DNA of 64,000 bases from Bidens hawaiensis (Eukaryota > Streptophyta > Magnoliopsida > Asterales > Asteraceae): NCBI GenBank assembly GCA_021521415.1, contig JAIQDT010002833.1, forward strand, positions 62,001 to 126,000, in the 5' to 3' direction. The notes under the pieces are model-generated. The model did not search any database. It saw only the letters and a list, made by a program, of their open reading frames with translations, and was not told where the DNA came from. Numbering within the stretch: the stretch's first letter is position 1; each line of letters begins with the position of its first letter. The translations under genes were made by a program, and so were the position numbers. Positions 11,815 to 23,191 of the stretch are shown one piece after another.

Positions 11815-12783
11815 GTTAAAGTTAATTTCAACTTAAATCCATAAGGTTTAATAATGACTAGTTGAGAACCAAACCTGTTTTTTCATCAATTTAAGGTATA
11901 AAGTTTTCATATTTTATCTATTTGTATTTTTGAGCTAATTTTGTTAGATTCTTCTCTCAATTGAACTAAAATGACTAAAATACACTTATTTTTTATTTAA
12001 TTAACTTGAGCAAACATTTTTACATTAAAAGTATATAAAAAATAAAGTGAAAGAATTTGATTAGAAGAGCGGTACCCTTCTAATTATCTTTCATTATGTA
12101 TTAAATTTATATGTGTATAGTGTATACAATATACATTTTACTATTGAATATCTGATAAAATCAAGCTCGAGCCAAATTCAAGCTTGAACAATTTAGTTAT
12201 TATTAACTTAGTTATTATTAACTTTACTATCAACCCATGTGTTAAATGGGTTGGCATCTCCTTTATTAGAAAACATTTAATTTCGTTGAGTATTCGTTAT
12301 TCAAGTGCATTTTATTGTCTAGAAGAAAAGAAAAACATTTCGATTCTTGCTTCACTTTTCCCACTTTTTTTATTGTGATGTCTCTTCTTATCTATTGTTA
12401 CATCATCATGTTTCTTTTCCTTTAGGCACATTTTTATTTTCTTGATAAGTTAATCAAATTTAGAACAACTACCTATATTTATAGTTTGACGTCCTTTTTT
12501 TTTTCTTCTAAACTAAACATCATATGGTCATGTGCATAATTGCTTTAGAAAAACAATGTAAGATTACTCTTAATATGTAGAATTGTCATAACCATAATAT
12601 CATATGTTTTAACGTAATATATTAAATAAAGTTTTAATACTATTATTCTATTTTTATTTTTTTTAGCGAGCAACTTGGATCACTGATGGACCACTGACAT
12701 ACCCGATCATCTCAATTCCACCATCAGGAGGAAAACCGAGCACAAAATTTAAATAATAAATGGAAAGGGTCAAAATGAATATT
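10698..12783. other. AT-rich spacer with repeat debris, no gene seen
   Basis: It contains TE debris at 10880-11020 (repeated AATTTCACAGAGGTC words) and a decayed MITE-like patch near 11240-11375 ending GTTTACAACCCTAG. A TAA microsatellite and long poly-T/A tracts are also present. No frame here has gene-like features. Confidence 0.5.
11771..11813. repeat. (TAA)n microsatellite
   Basis: About fourteen uninterrupted TAA units in AT-rich DNA. Confidence 0.95.
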
Positions 12784-12970
12784 ATTTAACCTTCTGGCTA
12801 ACCTAGTTGGTTATGACATTGAAGATAAGAACTAGGCGTTCTTCAAGAGGTGGCCAGTTCGAATCCGAGCCACAACGAAGGTTTTATCATGCCTGCGTTA
12901 TGCCAAGGTTTCAACTCTTGGGGCAGCGCAATTAGTGCTAAATGGCATCAGAGGAAAAGGTTCCTCCGAG
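12784..12970 (+). mobile_element. tRNA-derived SINE head
   Basis: GGCTAACCTAGTTGGTTATGAC and GGCCAGTTCGAATCCGAGCC are A-box- and B-box-like. The segment ACTCTTGGGGCAGCGCAATT follows instead of the body seen in the other copies, so it is a truncated or different subfamily. It adjoins the MITE at 12979. Confidence 0.5.
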
Positions 12971-12978
12971 GACGTTAC

Positions 12979-13414
12979 GGGTGTGCGTGGTGCGGTTCGG
13001 TGCGATTTTGGGCTAAAACCAAAACGAAAACCAAAACTTCGATTTTTGGAATTTTAAAACCGTTTAGTTTCGGTTTCGGTCTCGGTTTTTCGGTTTTGTT
13101 TTGGTTTCAATTTTTACCATTTGAGCCTTGAAAATTTTTGGCCGAAAAGAAGGTTTTTCGAAATTAACGACTCTAGGTATAAATAATTTTGTTAATTGTT
13201 AGCTAATAGAATATTATACATTTGGCCAAAAGTATTTGAGTTACATATATATGAAATTCTTATAAATTACTTAAAATAAAAACTTAAAAAATGAAAATCT
13301 AGAAATTCTGGTCGGTTTGGTTTTTACAAAAACATAAAACCAAGCACGGTGGTTTTTGTTTCAGTTCGGTTTTTTCGTTTGAATATTTCGGTTTTTTCGG
13401 TTTCTTGCACACCC
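12979..13414. mobile_element. hAT-like MITE rich in CGGTTTTGG words
   Basis: The ends GGGTGTGCGTGG and TTGCACACCC are inverted. The interior has runs of CCAAAAC on one side and CGGTTTTTTCGGTTT on the other around an AT core. An 8-bp duplication is not evident. Confidence 0.55.
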
Positions 13415-13559
13415 ATAGAAACCTATAGAGGACGTGAGGAGAACCTGGGAACCAGGGATTATTCCCTTTGGGAAAAACTCTTTGGGGGTTCCAAACCTGG
13501 GTCGTCCACAAGCCGACCTACGACCACCTAGTCATTCAGTAGGCACCGTCAATCTTTAG

Positions 13560-14750
13560 AAAATGAATATTGTTTTAGTTAACACTTGGGCCGGGCAAAC
13601 CCATCAACCATTTTTAGTTCATATGTTTGGTGTCATGTATGTTTTCACAAGCCTTAATGGGCCAACCCAAATATGGTTCGAAAAGTTATGAACGAATGTA
13701 TAAATAAGTTCGAAGAATTCAGGTCCATTTTCTCATAATCTTTGCTAACATCTTATGTATAAGGACAAATGCATAATGGTTTGGGCTTCATAAACCATTG
13801 TGTCCCATTTAGGTGAAAATCATGGGTATATGGTGCAAGGTCTCAATGGCTAGTGAATAAGACACATAAAGGCATGCGATATACATGCATTTGGAGGCTT
13901 AAATATGGAAAGGGACTTTATATAACGTTCACAATCACAAGATCAAAGAAGATGTGGATCGGTTGTCCATAGTCGATGAAGATCAACCATAGGGATCCAC
14001 TGTCAGGCTAGCAGATATTATACAATTTGCTTTCAGATGTTGGGCTATAAATAGAAGACTTATACAACCTTATTCCAAAACTCTTTGCACTACAAAATAC
14101 AAATACATTTATATTAAAGATCTCTCTTGATTACAAACGCCTTCCAAGAATCAAATTGAAGAGCAGAAATCAAGATCAAAGAACAACAATAACTACAAAA
14201 TTCTTTATTCTATATTGTGTTATTGAAGGGGCGTCACCAGAGGATGTTTTAGTCATTGTATTGATGATCTAAGAGGGGAAACGCTATTTTGATAAAATGC
14301 TATTGTAATTGGGTTAGAAACTTTATTTGATATAGAGTTTTATATTATTTGTGAGGAGAAACTATCTTGGCATAGTGTTTGTGAACTTCACTATCCTGAC
14401 AGTGAAATTTGAAGACTTGTAAAGATACACTATCTTAGCATAGTGTGTTGAAGAAGACGATTACTACCTTGAACAAGTGAAACGTGTATTTGGTGATCCT
14501 TATCGTTTATGGGGATGCCTAGTGAAGAAAACACCCGATCGGAGGGCAGAGGGCTAAAGTGAATTAGTTAAAATTCATTTTAACCTATATAAATCAGTGG
14601 TGTCATCTCTATCCCTTCAACTTTTTACTAATTTCATTTACTATTATTATGTTGTGAAAAGAGTTTTAACAAATTCATTAGCATTTTTAAACAAGTTAAA
14701 TTTAAGACAACCTGTTCACACCCTCCTCTAGTTTTCTAAGTACACATGGG
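13560..14750 (+). mobile_element. Probable LTR-retrotransposon LTR with TATA box
   Basis: It contains CTATAAATAGAAGAC at 14045, followed by a leader-like stretch. It ends in GTTCACACCCTCCTCTAG, similar to the C-rich boundary near copia/SIRE-type primer sites. No primer site or gag follows and both borders are uncertain. Confidence 0.35.
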
Positions 14751-15454
14751 TAATGGGTTGCGGGTACTATAACCCAAGCGGCTGTGCCGCCGACGCCCTA
14801 GTGGTTATAGCCATCGAGTAGTAGGCACAGATTCAAGTCACCAAGTGAAATGTTGGATGTGGCCTTGGATAAAGACTTTATAGCCTTAAAAAAATTTATT
14901 TTACCTATTTAATATACACCCCACTAACAATTTTACTTCAACAAAATTCAAATATTTCAATCAAAATCCTAGATAAAAAAAGGTCATCAATTTTTAATAG
15001 AAGATTATTCTGTCGACGACTCAAAATTAAACGAACATTTAATTTGTATATCGAAACTTTTGTTTTTAAAATTTGTATGTGATATAGAAGCAAATTTTGA
15101 ATGGTTTTAAGAGGGCCTTGACACAAGGATAAAAAAAGAAGTTTTACAGCGTTATGAAAATGCACATCGATCATTAAACCGCTTACAACCATCCGCCTTG
15201 ATCTGTTGAGTAATTTGATTATGCCTAAATTGACTTGTAAACTAATTCTAATATGACTAAATTGATATATAAATCAAAATTATTTGATAAAGAGGTGATG
15301 ATTTTAAAGGTGTCCCTTAAGTGCATGCATAACATTAGCTACTCGAACTCGGTTTGTTAAGACATTGAATCAAGTTAATCTTAAACGATTCCGCACTCGA
15401 GCTTCACATATCAAACTCGATCCGATTTGAGCCTTTTGTTTTATAAAGTTTCTC
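14751..15454. other. Spacer with a tRNA-like fragment, no gene seen
   Basis: GACGCCCTAGTGGTTATAGCC at 14789 followed by AGATTCAAGTCACC at 14830 looks like the head of another tRNA-derived SINE. The rest is AT-rich without gene features. Confidence 0.4.
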
Positions 15455-15546
15455 TTGCACTATAACTTGTACATTTTGCATCATGTTTTGTACTTGATTC
15501 TTGCATTATAACTTGTGCATTTTGCATCATGTTTTGTACTTGATTC
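15455..15546 (+). repeat. 46-bp tandem duplication
   Basis: Two adjacent copies of TTGCA(C/T)TATAACTTGT(A/G)CATTTTGCATC... differ at two positions. Confidence 0.95.
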
Positions 15547-15940
15547 TACTAACACTCTCTCTCACTTGTTTGTCCATGGTGTTTTATGCTATGTGGTGTC
15601 ACGTCACCATAGGATGATCTTTTTTTTTTTTTGCTAAAAGGGGTGTAATAGATGGAGCCTTTTCAAATCATTACCTTATTATTATTTTATTATTATATTT
15701 TATAAAAAAAAAATAACAAGGCCACCAATAACCTTCCATCAATTTCCCCGTACAGACGCTTTGTAGGAAGCGCCCCCACCCCCCAAAACAGCCCATAGTC
15801 CCCCAGGGGTGGTGTTTTCATATGATATGGGGCTTTTTGGGTGGGGAAAGTGTTCCACTACGCACAGTCTAAGAAAAGACACAATCATCCTTAAAAACTT
15901 GATTCAGAAGCAATAGTGAAGCACCATTTGAATATTTCTC

Positions 15941-16083
15941 GGAAGGATGACGGGTTTCGGGGTTGCCTTGAATATGTCTTGGAAGGATGACGGGTTTCGG
16001 GTTTGCTGGTTGAATTGTCCAACGACACAAGTCACATATCCATTCGCGTTGTACCGTCGCAATGCGCGGGCCGTTTTAACTAG
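15941..16083 (+). mobile_element. Short direct repeat and a Helitron-like 3' end
   Basis: GGAAGGATGACGGGTTTCGGG occurs twice (15950 and 15981). The segment then runs into CGCGTTGTACCGTCGCAATGCGCG, an imperfect hairpin, and CTAG at 16080-16083 followed by T. This is the usual right end of a Helitron. The left end was not located. Confidence 0.4.
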
Positions 16084-16199
16084 TTTATATAATCGTCACC
16101 ATCTTAGCCGTTAAAACAATAAAACCATTACTATTACTATATAATATATGATATAAAAATTAAGTAACATCTTTAATATTATATATAAAAACTTTAATA

Positions 16200-16700
16200 A
16201 ATACCAAAAACAATAATTAACCCGGGCTCGTTTGGCAAACCACTTAAGATCAAGCTCGAGCTTTAAAAGTACAAACTCAACCTCAAACTTCTTAAATAAA
16301 CTAGCAGAACTCAGTCCTAGCTCGTTTACACCCGATTTTTAAGAATATAGAAAATAAGCCTAATTAAGTCTTGTTGATTAAAATTAAGTACGGAAGCTAT
16401 TGCCAAATCTCAAAACCATAACACATAACAAGACAAAACAATTCACATGACTCGTTTGATGAACTAGTCAAAAGTTGAGCTCCCTATGGAAATACAACTC
16501 TACAAAGAGCCGAGCTCGGGCTCAAACCCTCTTTAATTAAAAGAGAGAGAGCTCGGGCATAACTCGTTTACACCAAATGATGTTTTAACTTTTAACGGTA
16601 CCGAAAATAAGTCCAAAATTAGATCAAGTTGATTCAAATCGAGTACGGAAACCATTGCCAAATCGCATAAACCATAACACTTTTTAACAACACAAAAGAT
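16200..16700. repeat. Two copies of a MITE-plus-flank unit downstream of MBF1
   Basis: GAGCTCGGGCTC/CTCGTTTACACC-type MITE remains occur at about 16212-16340 and 16485-16580. Each is followed by a shared block with TACGGAAGC(or C)TATTGCCAAATC and CATAACAC (16395 and 16640). This looks like an old duplication of a few hundred bases. Confidence 0.55.
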
Positions 16701-16754
16701 TCACATGATCATCAACTTCCAATAAACAACACACAAACACACCATCACCTATAC

Positions 16755-17093
16755 AACAACCTGCGGCCGCTCATTTATCTGTTTCGCCAGCTCAGCTTGG
16801 CTCATTTTCTTCTCGACCCTCGCCTTTTGAATCGAGTGGCGCACCTCGTGCCCCACTCGTTCAATCGCGGCCGGCTGTTCCGCCTCGTCAAGCTTACGAG
16901 GCGAAACAGCCGTCGCTGACACTTTTTTGTTCATTCCTCCATCAGACTTTTTCACAGTCTGGACCTGTGCGCCAGACCGAAGCGCTTGGTTCACTGCTTT
17001 GGGGTCGCGGAGGACGCTCGCCTTCGGTTTGGACTTGTGGAGCACCACTGGCTCCCAGTCCTGACGCACTGGTCCAACTGGTCTTGTTGGCAT
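16755..17093 (-). CDS. MBF1: MBF1 transcriptional coactivator, first exon (3' part not found)
   Basis: Multiprotein bridging factor 1 links transcription activators to TBP in the nucleus. The start MPTRPVGPVRQDWEPVVLHK and the run RDPKAVNQALRSGAQVQTVKK are hallmarks of plant MBF1a/b. KMSQAELAKQINERPQVV begins the Cro/C1-type helix-turn-helix. Plant MBF1 has about 142 residues. Here about 113 are encoded, then a stop two codons on. GTTGTT followed by GTATAG can serve as a splice donor, so the remaining 30 residues (starting QEYENGK in the family) should lie in a later exon. I searched by eye through the 2-3 kb downstream (lower coordinates) and did not find it. The TATA box is 90 bp upstream. 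It is either a real gene with a distant last exon or a 3'-truncated copy. Confidence 0.85.
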
Positions 17094-17183
17094 AGTTAAT
17101 ATGAAGATTGGTTTAAATAATTTGAATATGTTGTTTGTTAATTGTTATATGGTTGATTGGGACGGTGATGATGATGATGGTGG

Positions 17184-17193
17184 TTTTATATAG
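17184..17193 (-). promoter_or_regulatory. TATA box of the MBF1 gene
   Basis: CTATATAAAA on the minus strand lies about 90 bp before the ATG at 17093. This distance leaves a leader of roughly 60 bases. A regular upstream promoter argues against a processed pseudogene. Confidence 0.7.
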
Positions 17194-17394
17194 TGGTGGT
17201 GGGTCTGGAAGGTTCTTGATAAATCATGGGATTCCAAGGGTAATTTGGGAATTTTATAAAAATGATATTGGTGTCTCGAAGGTTCTTTGAATTGTGATAT
17301 TTTTGAGTGCTTGTTGTTCACGGCATTGGAAAGAGAATTAGAGGTAAAATGGAGAACTTGTAGCCCACGTAATTGATTTTTATTATATACCTTT

Positions 17395-17935
17395 TTTAAA
17401 AGTAAACCGGTGTTTTACTCGGCGCAGGGAGATCGGTAAAATTTGAGTGGTGATAAAACCTAAGCATTGTCAGTCTCAAACGTTTGAGACGGTAAGTCGA
17501 CATGAATTCAATCGGTTTTGGTTACGTGTGTTTTGTACCGAAGCTAAACAAAAAAAAAATTAAATATTGAGAAAAACTCGATCGTTGGTAAAACCAAACC
17601 GTTATCGATCCCAGGCATTGAGGCGGCCACTCTACGAGAATTCGACTGGTGTCCGGCACATTCGTGACGGTACTGGAACTAAAAAAATTAGCATTCGGTT
17701 GGTTTTCGTTACGGTAATGGAACTAAAACAAAACGTGATGAGTTTGCGCGAATCCAATCGGCTTTCGTCACGTTCGTTACGATACCAGAACTAAAACAAA
17801 ACAAAAACAAAATTGATTTTTTGTCAATTTTTGTCAATTGCGTTACATACCGGAACTAAAACAAAAAAAAATGTCACTAATAAGGTGCCGTAAAGGTGGC
17901 CCAATAGGAACTTTGCGGCATCAAAGTTCTAAATT
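17395..17935 (+). repeat. Dispersed repeat family, copy 1
   Basis: It contains GGCGCAGGGAGATCGGTAAAA near the left, then TGGTAAAACCAAACCGTTATCG, and ends with GTAAAGGTGGCCCAATAGG. An inverted copy with the same order lies at 35605-36085. The many (A)n-interrupted CGGTxxGTTACG words are typical of a degraded non-coding element. It sits about 200 bp upstream of the MBF1 TATA box. Confidence 0.65.
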
Positions 17936-17964
17936 ATTCTATATTTTTTTTTATTAGAATGACG

Positions 17965-18330
17965 ACTTTCTTATATTTAGGCTACCGCACTCTCCAAATT
18001 TGAAGAGCCCTGATGCCCCGCTCTGGTTAGACTATGTTGTCTTAACCGAGCCCACGCTGGCTTCAGAGTTGGCTGGGTGTTTCCCCGGGAAACCATACCA
18101 CCGACTGCCACTTGACAACCGTTTTGCCCCACAAAAGCATAACTCTCTGGCGTAACACACGTGAGATGAAACCTGGGTAGGCTCAGGATTCGAACTGACA
18201 ACCTTTGAATAAGGCATAACTCAAAATCCTTCATTGTCAATATCCACCCAAATATGATACATGTGGGATTAAACTAGAGTCTCCATTAGAGAACGCAAAC
18301 CTCTTACCACTAGACCATAAAGAGTTTTGA
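17965..18330 (-). mobile_element. tRNA-derived SINE copy C (best preserved)
   Basis: Read on the minus strand, CTTTATGGTCTAGTGGTAAG (A-box-like) starts near 18320. A B-box-like word lies in GGATTCGAACTGACAACC (plus strand, 18185), and the shared body runs to AAGAAAGTCGTC near 17965. The frames at 17977-18240 are translations of this repeat and not genes. Confidence 0.7.
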
Positions 18331-18455
18331 GTTAGTTAAATTAAGGAATTGATTCTTTTAAAATAGAGAAAAGGGTCGTAAACAAGTTAAGTCACGGCGT
18401 TGGAAAAAGAATTAGAGGTAAAATGGAGAACTTGTTGCCCACGTATTATATTTTT

Positions 18456-18458
<3 letters not shown>

Positions 18459-18493
<35 letters not shown>
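18459..18493. repeat. (TA)n microsatellite
   Basis: About seventeen TA units just right of the second 55-bp repeat copy. Confidence 0.95.
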
Positions 18494-18496
<3 letters not shown>

Positions 18497-18964
18497 GGTA
18501 TTTTGTCTATTTGTGTTAGTTTAATTCTTACTTGGTCCGGTTCAAAGAAATCCGAATAAAGAGACGTATAATTTTGTTATCACGACTTCAAACCTGACAA
18601 GGGGCGAGGTTTACAGAGTTCATCACTTCATATGATTCTCGCGCATTGAGGGAGTACGGTCTCATAGCACTATAGCAGCTGAAGAGTTGACCTTGGATAT
18701 GACACCGAAAGAGTAGGTTTACAAATAAGATTTTCTGTCGTTTAAAAAAAGTTAAATTACTGAATTAATCTTTTTCAAAAATAACTTTTATTTTTTATCC
18801 TTTATATGGATGTTATGTTCGATCCTGGTTAAACTAATGGATTTTAAGTTTTTTTTTATTTAAGTCACCTCATATGTATTGAACATGAATGCGTTTTAGC
18901 CTTTTTATCCCTTAAAGTGCTATTTGTATGATATAATAAAAAAATTTTATAACTATTAGTATTA

Positions 18965-19290
18965 TTATAATTATTTGAGGCCTGGTGATAGAAAGACTTG
19001 AGTTTTTTTAGTGATTATGGCAATGAAGAATTTTAGCCAGGTATTGTAAGGTTGTCAGTACAAATCCCTAGCCCACCTGGCTTTTTGTTCTACTGGTGTT
19101 ACGCCAGAGAGTTATGTTCTTTTGGCGGCACAACAACTGTCAAGTGGCAGCCGGCCGTATGGTTTTCTAGGGGAACGCACAAGTCAAATTCTGAAGCCAG
19201 TGTGGACCCTATTAAGGCAACATAGTTTAGCCATAGTAAAACAACGAAGCTCTCCCGTTTAGAGAGTGCGATGACATAAACACAAAGAAA
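18965..19290 (+). mobile_element. tRNA-derived SINE copy D
   Basis: The head GGTTGTCAGTACAAATCCC is a decayed B box. The body CTTTTGGCGGCACAACAACTG...GGGGAACGCACAAG...AAGGCAACATAGTTTAGCC matches copy A closely. The minus-strand frame at 19099-19299 is a shadow of the repeat. Confidence 0.7.
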
Positions 19291-19427
19291 AGTCACCATT
19301 TAAAAAAAAATTACTAAATATACATACAAAAGTATAAAACCCCAAGATTCCATCTTTTCACGCCTAGCCATCTTCCCCCTTGACCACGAGAGACCATCAA
19401 TTAAAAGAAAAGCAATAATAAAAAGGT

Positions 19428-19958
19428 AAATTGAAAACAAATAATATCAATTTTTATGTATTGGCCAATAATAATCCTAAATTTAAAAATCATACTAGCG
19501 TCTCAACTTTCAATTATTTTGTCTCAATTGACCTCTGTTAAAAAACATTTAGCGTCGTTAAGTTTTGTCCCAAGTTTCAGACCGATGTTTTAGTGCTTTT
19601 GATCGGAAGAACGATACAATTCGACTGATGTAAAACTTATCTTGAAACGGTGATTTAAATAACTTGATTTTTGTTAATTAGAAATTCAAACACCTGAATT
19701 GAAGCATTGTTTAGTTGCTTGGATCATCGTTTTGAGATCAATTTTACACCGGTCAACTCGTATCACTTTCGATTAAAAACCCTATAACATTGGTTTGAAA
19801 TTTGGGAAAAAACTTAACGGCGTTAAGTGTTTTTTAATAGAGGTCCATTGAGACAAAAAATAGTTGAAAGTTGAGACCGCTAGTAGTGATTTATAAAGTC
19901 GAGATTATTATTAGTCAATACAGAAAAGTTGGGATTATTTCAATTTGCATAGAAAGAC
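19428..19958. mobile_element. Long foldback (inverted-repeat) element
   Basis: Two arms of about 230 bp are reverse complements with scattered mismatches. TATTGGCCAATAATAATCC, ACTAGCGTCTCAACTTTCAA and GACCTCTGTTAAAAAACA on the left pair with TGTTTTTTAATAGAGGTC, TTGAAAGTTGAGACCGCTAG and GATTATTATTAGTCAATA on the right. A short loop lies near 19690. No coding content. A transcript would form a long hairpin. Confidence 0.85.
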
Positions 19959-20008
19959 AAATTGGAAATAAATAAAATAAAAAATATAAAGGAATCTAAA
20001 TTTTAAAC

Positions 20009-20337
20009 TGTTGGGGTTGTGAAGGTTTAGTATTGGGCCTTAGGAGTAGGTAGGCTGGGCGACACAAGATGGAGTCCAACGGGGCTGATTTTGGATTATT
20101 TCAAAGAGGTTTATTAGTGTTTCTTATTTCTTATTTAGAAAGCTGAGCCCTAGGTTCTATCTTATAAATGGCATGCATATGTAATGGTAATCTTTATACG
20201 TTGAGCTAATAAAAAAAATTTTGTTGCAACCATGGATGTGGGGTTCACAAACCACGTTATATTCTCTTGTTCATTCTAATTTTCTGTCTCTGCATGTGTG
20301 TTGTTTGCTTTCGTTGTGTATCATTTATTTCCTAACA
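20009..20337 (+). mobile_element. Copia-like LTR with TATA box
   Basis: It begins TGTTGGGGTTG and ends CCTAACA, with CTTATAAATGG in the middle. Directly after it, AGTGGTATAAAAG at 20338 resembles a decayed tRNA-iMet primer site (TGGTATCAGAG). This identifies it as a left LTR. No gag follows, so the rest is deleted or eroded. Confidence 0.6.
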
Positions 20338-20338
20338 A

Positions 20339-20356
20339 GTGGTATAAAAGTTTAGG
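20339..20356 (+). other. Decayed primer-binding site
   Basis: GTGGTATAAAAGTTTAGG follows the LTR end. The intact tRNA-iMet version would read TGGTATCAGAGC, so several bases have changed. Confidence 0.5.
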
Positions 20357-21942
20357 CTCGTTATTACTGCTTCATTTTTCCCTTTTCTTATTATTAATTA
20401 ATTTAATGTGATATATATTACTTATTAATTAGATGATATTGAGTACTAAAGTCCAAAACTATATTATAATCTATCAATTCGACATAGATTTCTTGTGAAC
20501 TTTCATTTGGATCACTGACAAGTGACAAACCATTCGCTCGTCTGATCATTTTCATTTCCCAAGTACCTCGGAGATCCCCTCGGGATGAAACCCGCCATAT
20601 AGGTGAAAAAAAAACCTACCTGTAACTTTTTTTTTGGCGTCATGATAAGTGAGACTTGAACCCAAGAGGTTAAAACATCCCCTTTTTAGTAAAGTATTTG
20701 GATTTCTCATCTCATTGAGTTAGGGATCACTGACTTGAACCGTCATAGATATCTTTAATCTTTTCATACTTTTAGACAGATTTTAAGATATTTGTTTAAC
20801 CTTTAATATACTGAATTAGTTTTGCAATATGTCTCAACTGTCACTAATAAAATATCTTATATTAATGTAGTTAATCTAAAAATAAAATAAAATATGTTGA
20901 GTATGAGTGTCCCTATGTGTTGATTATCATACTTTGCTAATGTGTTTTATATATTTTTAAATTATAAAATAAACAAATCACGTAATTATCTAACATAATT
21001 AAATCTATGTCCTGGGCTAGGCTTATATAAGACAACCACTCCCTCAAGTAACTCAAGGCAGGATAGCACCATATAATCAGATACTATGGACTTGTTTGGA
21101 AAACGGGTCGGGGTCGGGTTAACAATGTGAGAAAATTACTAAAAGGAGTTATTCAAATACCCGTATATAATACTTTTAACTCGATTTGAATTTCTACTTA
21201 ATTTCTCAATCGGCTTTTACATCTCGTCTTGATTGCATGCGTAGTGAAATGAATTTCTAATGAAATTTACCAAATTATAGGTGTGAAGACAAATACGAGA
21301 ATATGTAGCGAACATGAATGGAACGAGAAACAAACTAAATGCGAATGAATTAATACAAATGTAAAACACATTTGATGTGGTTACAAATAATTTTTAGTTC
21401 ATGTGAAATCACAAATATTGGTTCACATTTTCATACTATTGTTTTTATTCTTTTAAGAAGAAGACATATAAATTTATTACAAGAACGTTAAGGATAAAAT
21501 GAAAACTCACTTAAGTTAAGAAAACTCTATAAATCCATTTTTAATCATATGTTTTTAATTAAAGTTTAAATTTTATGACACACAATTAAAGTTAATAAAA
21601 AATGTAAAGGACAAAATACCTTTTTCTCTCTCCTGAAAATATATGTAAAAGTTAGTAAAAAGTGAAAAAAAAAATAGCAAAACAATTATTTTTAAAATTT
21701 TTCAATGTTTTGTATTAAATGTAACAACATATATTACATATGTAAAAAAAACAAAAAAACAAGAAAACGATGTTACATACGGTTTTCACGGGTTTTCTCA
21801 AATCAAATGAGTTTTCATTCTGTACTATTACAAGAAACGAACAAATAGAGGGGAGAAAAATTGAAAAATACGCATTTATATTACAATCATGACAATGGAA
21901 ATAATCATGTGACTCGAAAAGAAGTCGATAAAGTGATTACAT

Positions 21943-22245
21943 CTACGAGATAGGAGAATGTGGATTTGAGTATTGAACGGAGAATGATCGAGGCGGTATA
22001 TCAATGTCGTTTCTCCATTCTGATCCTTGATCGAAGTTTTGGGCATAACTTTCCTCGTCATAAGAAACTTGAGCATGGTTTGTGGGCGACCTCATTAAAA
22101 ACTTCTTTCGTTCTCTCCTTAACTTCTGCCATATAACTTTCCACACGGACTTTAAACACCCGCTTGGGTCACGAGTAGTCAAACAAAGACGGTCACAAAC
22201 ATGATCAGCTTTGACCGTTGAGCTACGCCACATCTTGATATTCAT
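21943..22245 (-). CDS. Small plant protein of unknown function, paralogue 1
   Basis: This 100-residue, intronless frame begins MNIKMWRSSTVKADHVCD. A strongly basic centre (VWKVIWQKLRRERKKFLMR) is followed by an acidic and aromatic tail with YDEESYAQNFDQGSEW and RSFSVQY. Three further copies occur at 37355, 39795 and 43174, all on the same strand. Conservation at protein level with varying third bases supports real coding. Plant proteome entries with a Y-D-x-x-S-Y-x-x-N-F-D tail are known as uncharacterised small proteins. I cannot assign a function. No signal peptide or membrane segment is seen. A TATATA box and a shared block lie 70-100 bp upstream. Confidence 0.8.
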   Translation of the reverse strand: MNIKMWRSSTVKADHVCDRLCLTTRDPSGCLKSVWKVIWQKLRRERKKFLMRSPTNHAQVSYDEESYAQNFDQGSEWRNDIDIPPRSFSVQYSNPHSPIS

Positions 22246-22314
22246 GGTTGGAGCCTGCCTTGAATGTTAGACAAGGGTTTTTGTTTCTTTATGAGGACTA
22301 AACTAAGAACGAGA

Positions 22315-22344
22315 AGTTAGTACGGTTAAAGGAACTATATATTG
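22315..22344 (-). promoter_or_regulatory. Conserved promoter block of small-protein gene 1
   Basis: On the minus strand this reads CAATATATAGTTCCTTTAAC followed by CGTACTAACT. The same block, with few changes, lies upstream of copies 2 and 3 at 70-90 bp from the start. It includes the likely TATA box. Confidence 0.6.
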
Positions 22345-22439
22345 ATAACATGTGTATGTGTGTAAACTATGTATGATGGTCAAAACTAAGAAGAATATAT
22401 TCTTAAAGAAACTTATGAACAATAAAAGGATCCAATTAC

Positions 22440-22860
22440 AATAGAGATGCAGGTAAGCGGGTAACAAGCTGTGTCGCTACCTTTTTTTGAATAGCAAAAT
22501 CGATCCTACTGAAAACAAAGTTATCGTTCTTTGACGTCGTTGAGTTACTGTGCACGACCCACTGGACTCTTTTTAGAAGCGTAGCAGTATCGGAGGCAAA
22601 AGATCCAAATATATAGAAAGCAAAAGAATGAAGGCGTGTTGATTCTCAAAACACGTCTTCTTGTGCTTAGCAATTTTTCCTGCTTCTGCTTTTAATACGG
22701 CTTGCTTAGTAACAAACCCGGTGTCCCTAAGCCCAACCAGAGGGGACACCCCAGTAAGGTCCACACAAGCATGCTTCCCCCCGCCCATCCAAACACAAGA
22801 ATGTCCGCTAGTCGAAAAGTAGACCTTCCTTCATGCGGATCCGACAACATATTATCCCGC
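22440..22860 (-). pseudogene. Broken fragment of a repeat-encoded plant protein
   Basis: Minus-strand frames read LADILVFGWAGGKHACVDLTG, then SPLVGLRDTGFVTKQAVLKAE and KIAKHKKTCFENQHAF. After a frameshift come FGSFASDTATLLKRVQW and FSRIDFAIQKKVATQLVTRLP. This order is familiar from a high-copy, transposon-associated sequence in many eudicots, often labelled reverse-transcriptase-like. It is cut at both ends and shifted in the middle. The true parent element cannot be named from this piece. Confidence 0.6.
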
Positions 22861-23191
22861 CAAAAAAAAAGAACTAGTAGTCCTATAGTTTGTCAAATAA
22901 CATATTTGAATCTAGTTTTAAAAAGTTACATGAGTAAAATATGTAATTGCCAATTTGTCGTATCTTTAAAAGTCAAATATTATCTTCAACCATGATTGTA
23001 TGGCTTAAGATGTCATAGTAAGCTTACAAGCTTGCTAAGTTGCTAGAAACGACTATTAACCTTTCCGGGCACAACCATGCATGGAAATACACATAGTCGT
23101 GTCACCTTTTAGATAATATAAAGTACCACTATCAATAAAAAAAACAAATATTATCTTGTGTATTGAGGGTCCCTAAGTGTTACTAATGTAA

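Larger units (their letters stand above)
17320..18445. repeat. 55-bp direct repeats about 1.1 kb apart
   Basis: CACGGC(A/G)TTGGAAA(G/A)AGAATTAG and AATGGAGAACTTGT followed by GCCCACGTA occur at 17320-17373 and 18392-18443. They frame the dispersed repeat and the SINE between them. This suggests a local duplication. Confidence 0.7.

Noticed and set aside
12830..12880. Possible tRNA gene (GGCCAGTTCGAATCCGAGCC)
   Set aside because: No complete cloverleaf can be formed and the same head begins other SINE copies.
18032..18240. Two minus-strand frames resembling a short protein also seen at 47691
   Set aside because: Both are translations of the SINE body. The similarity is due to the repeat.
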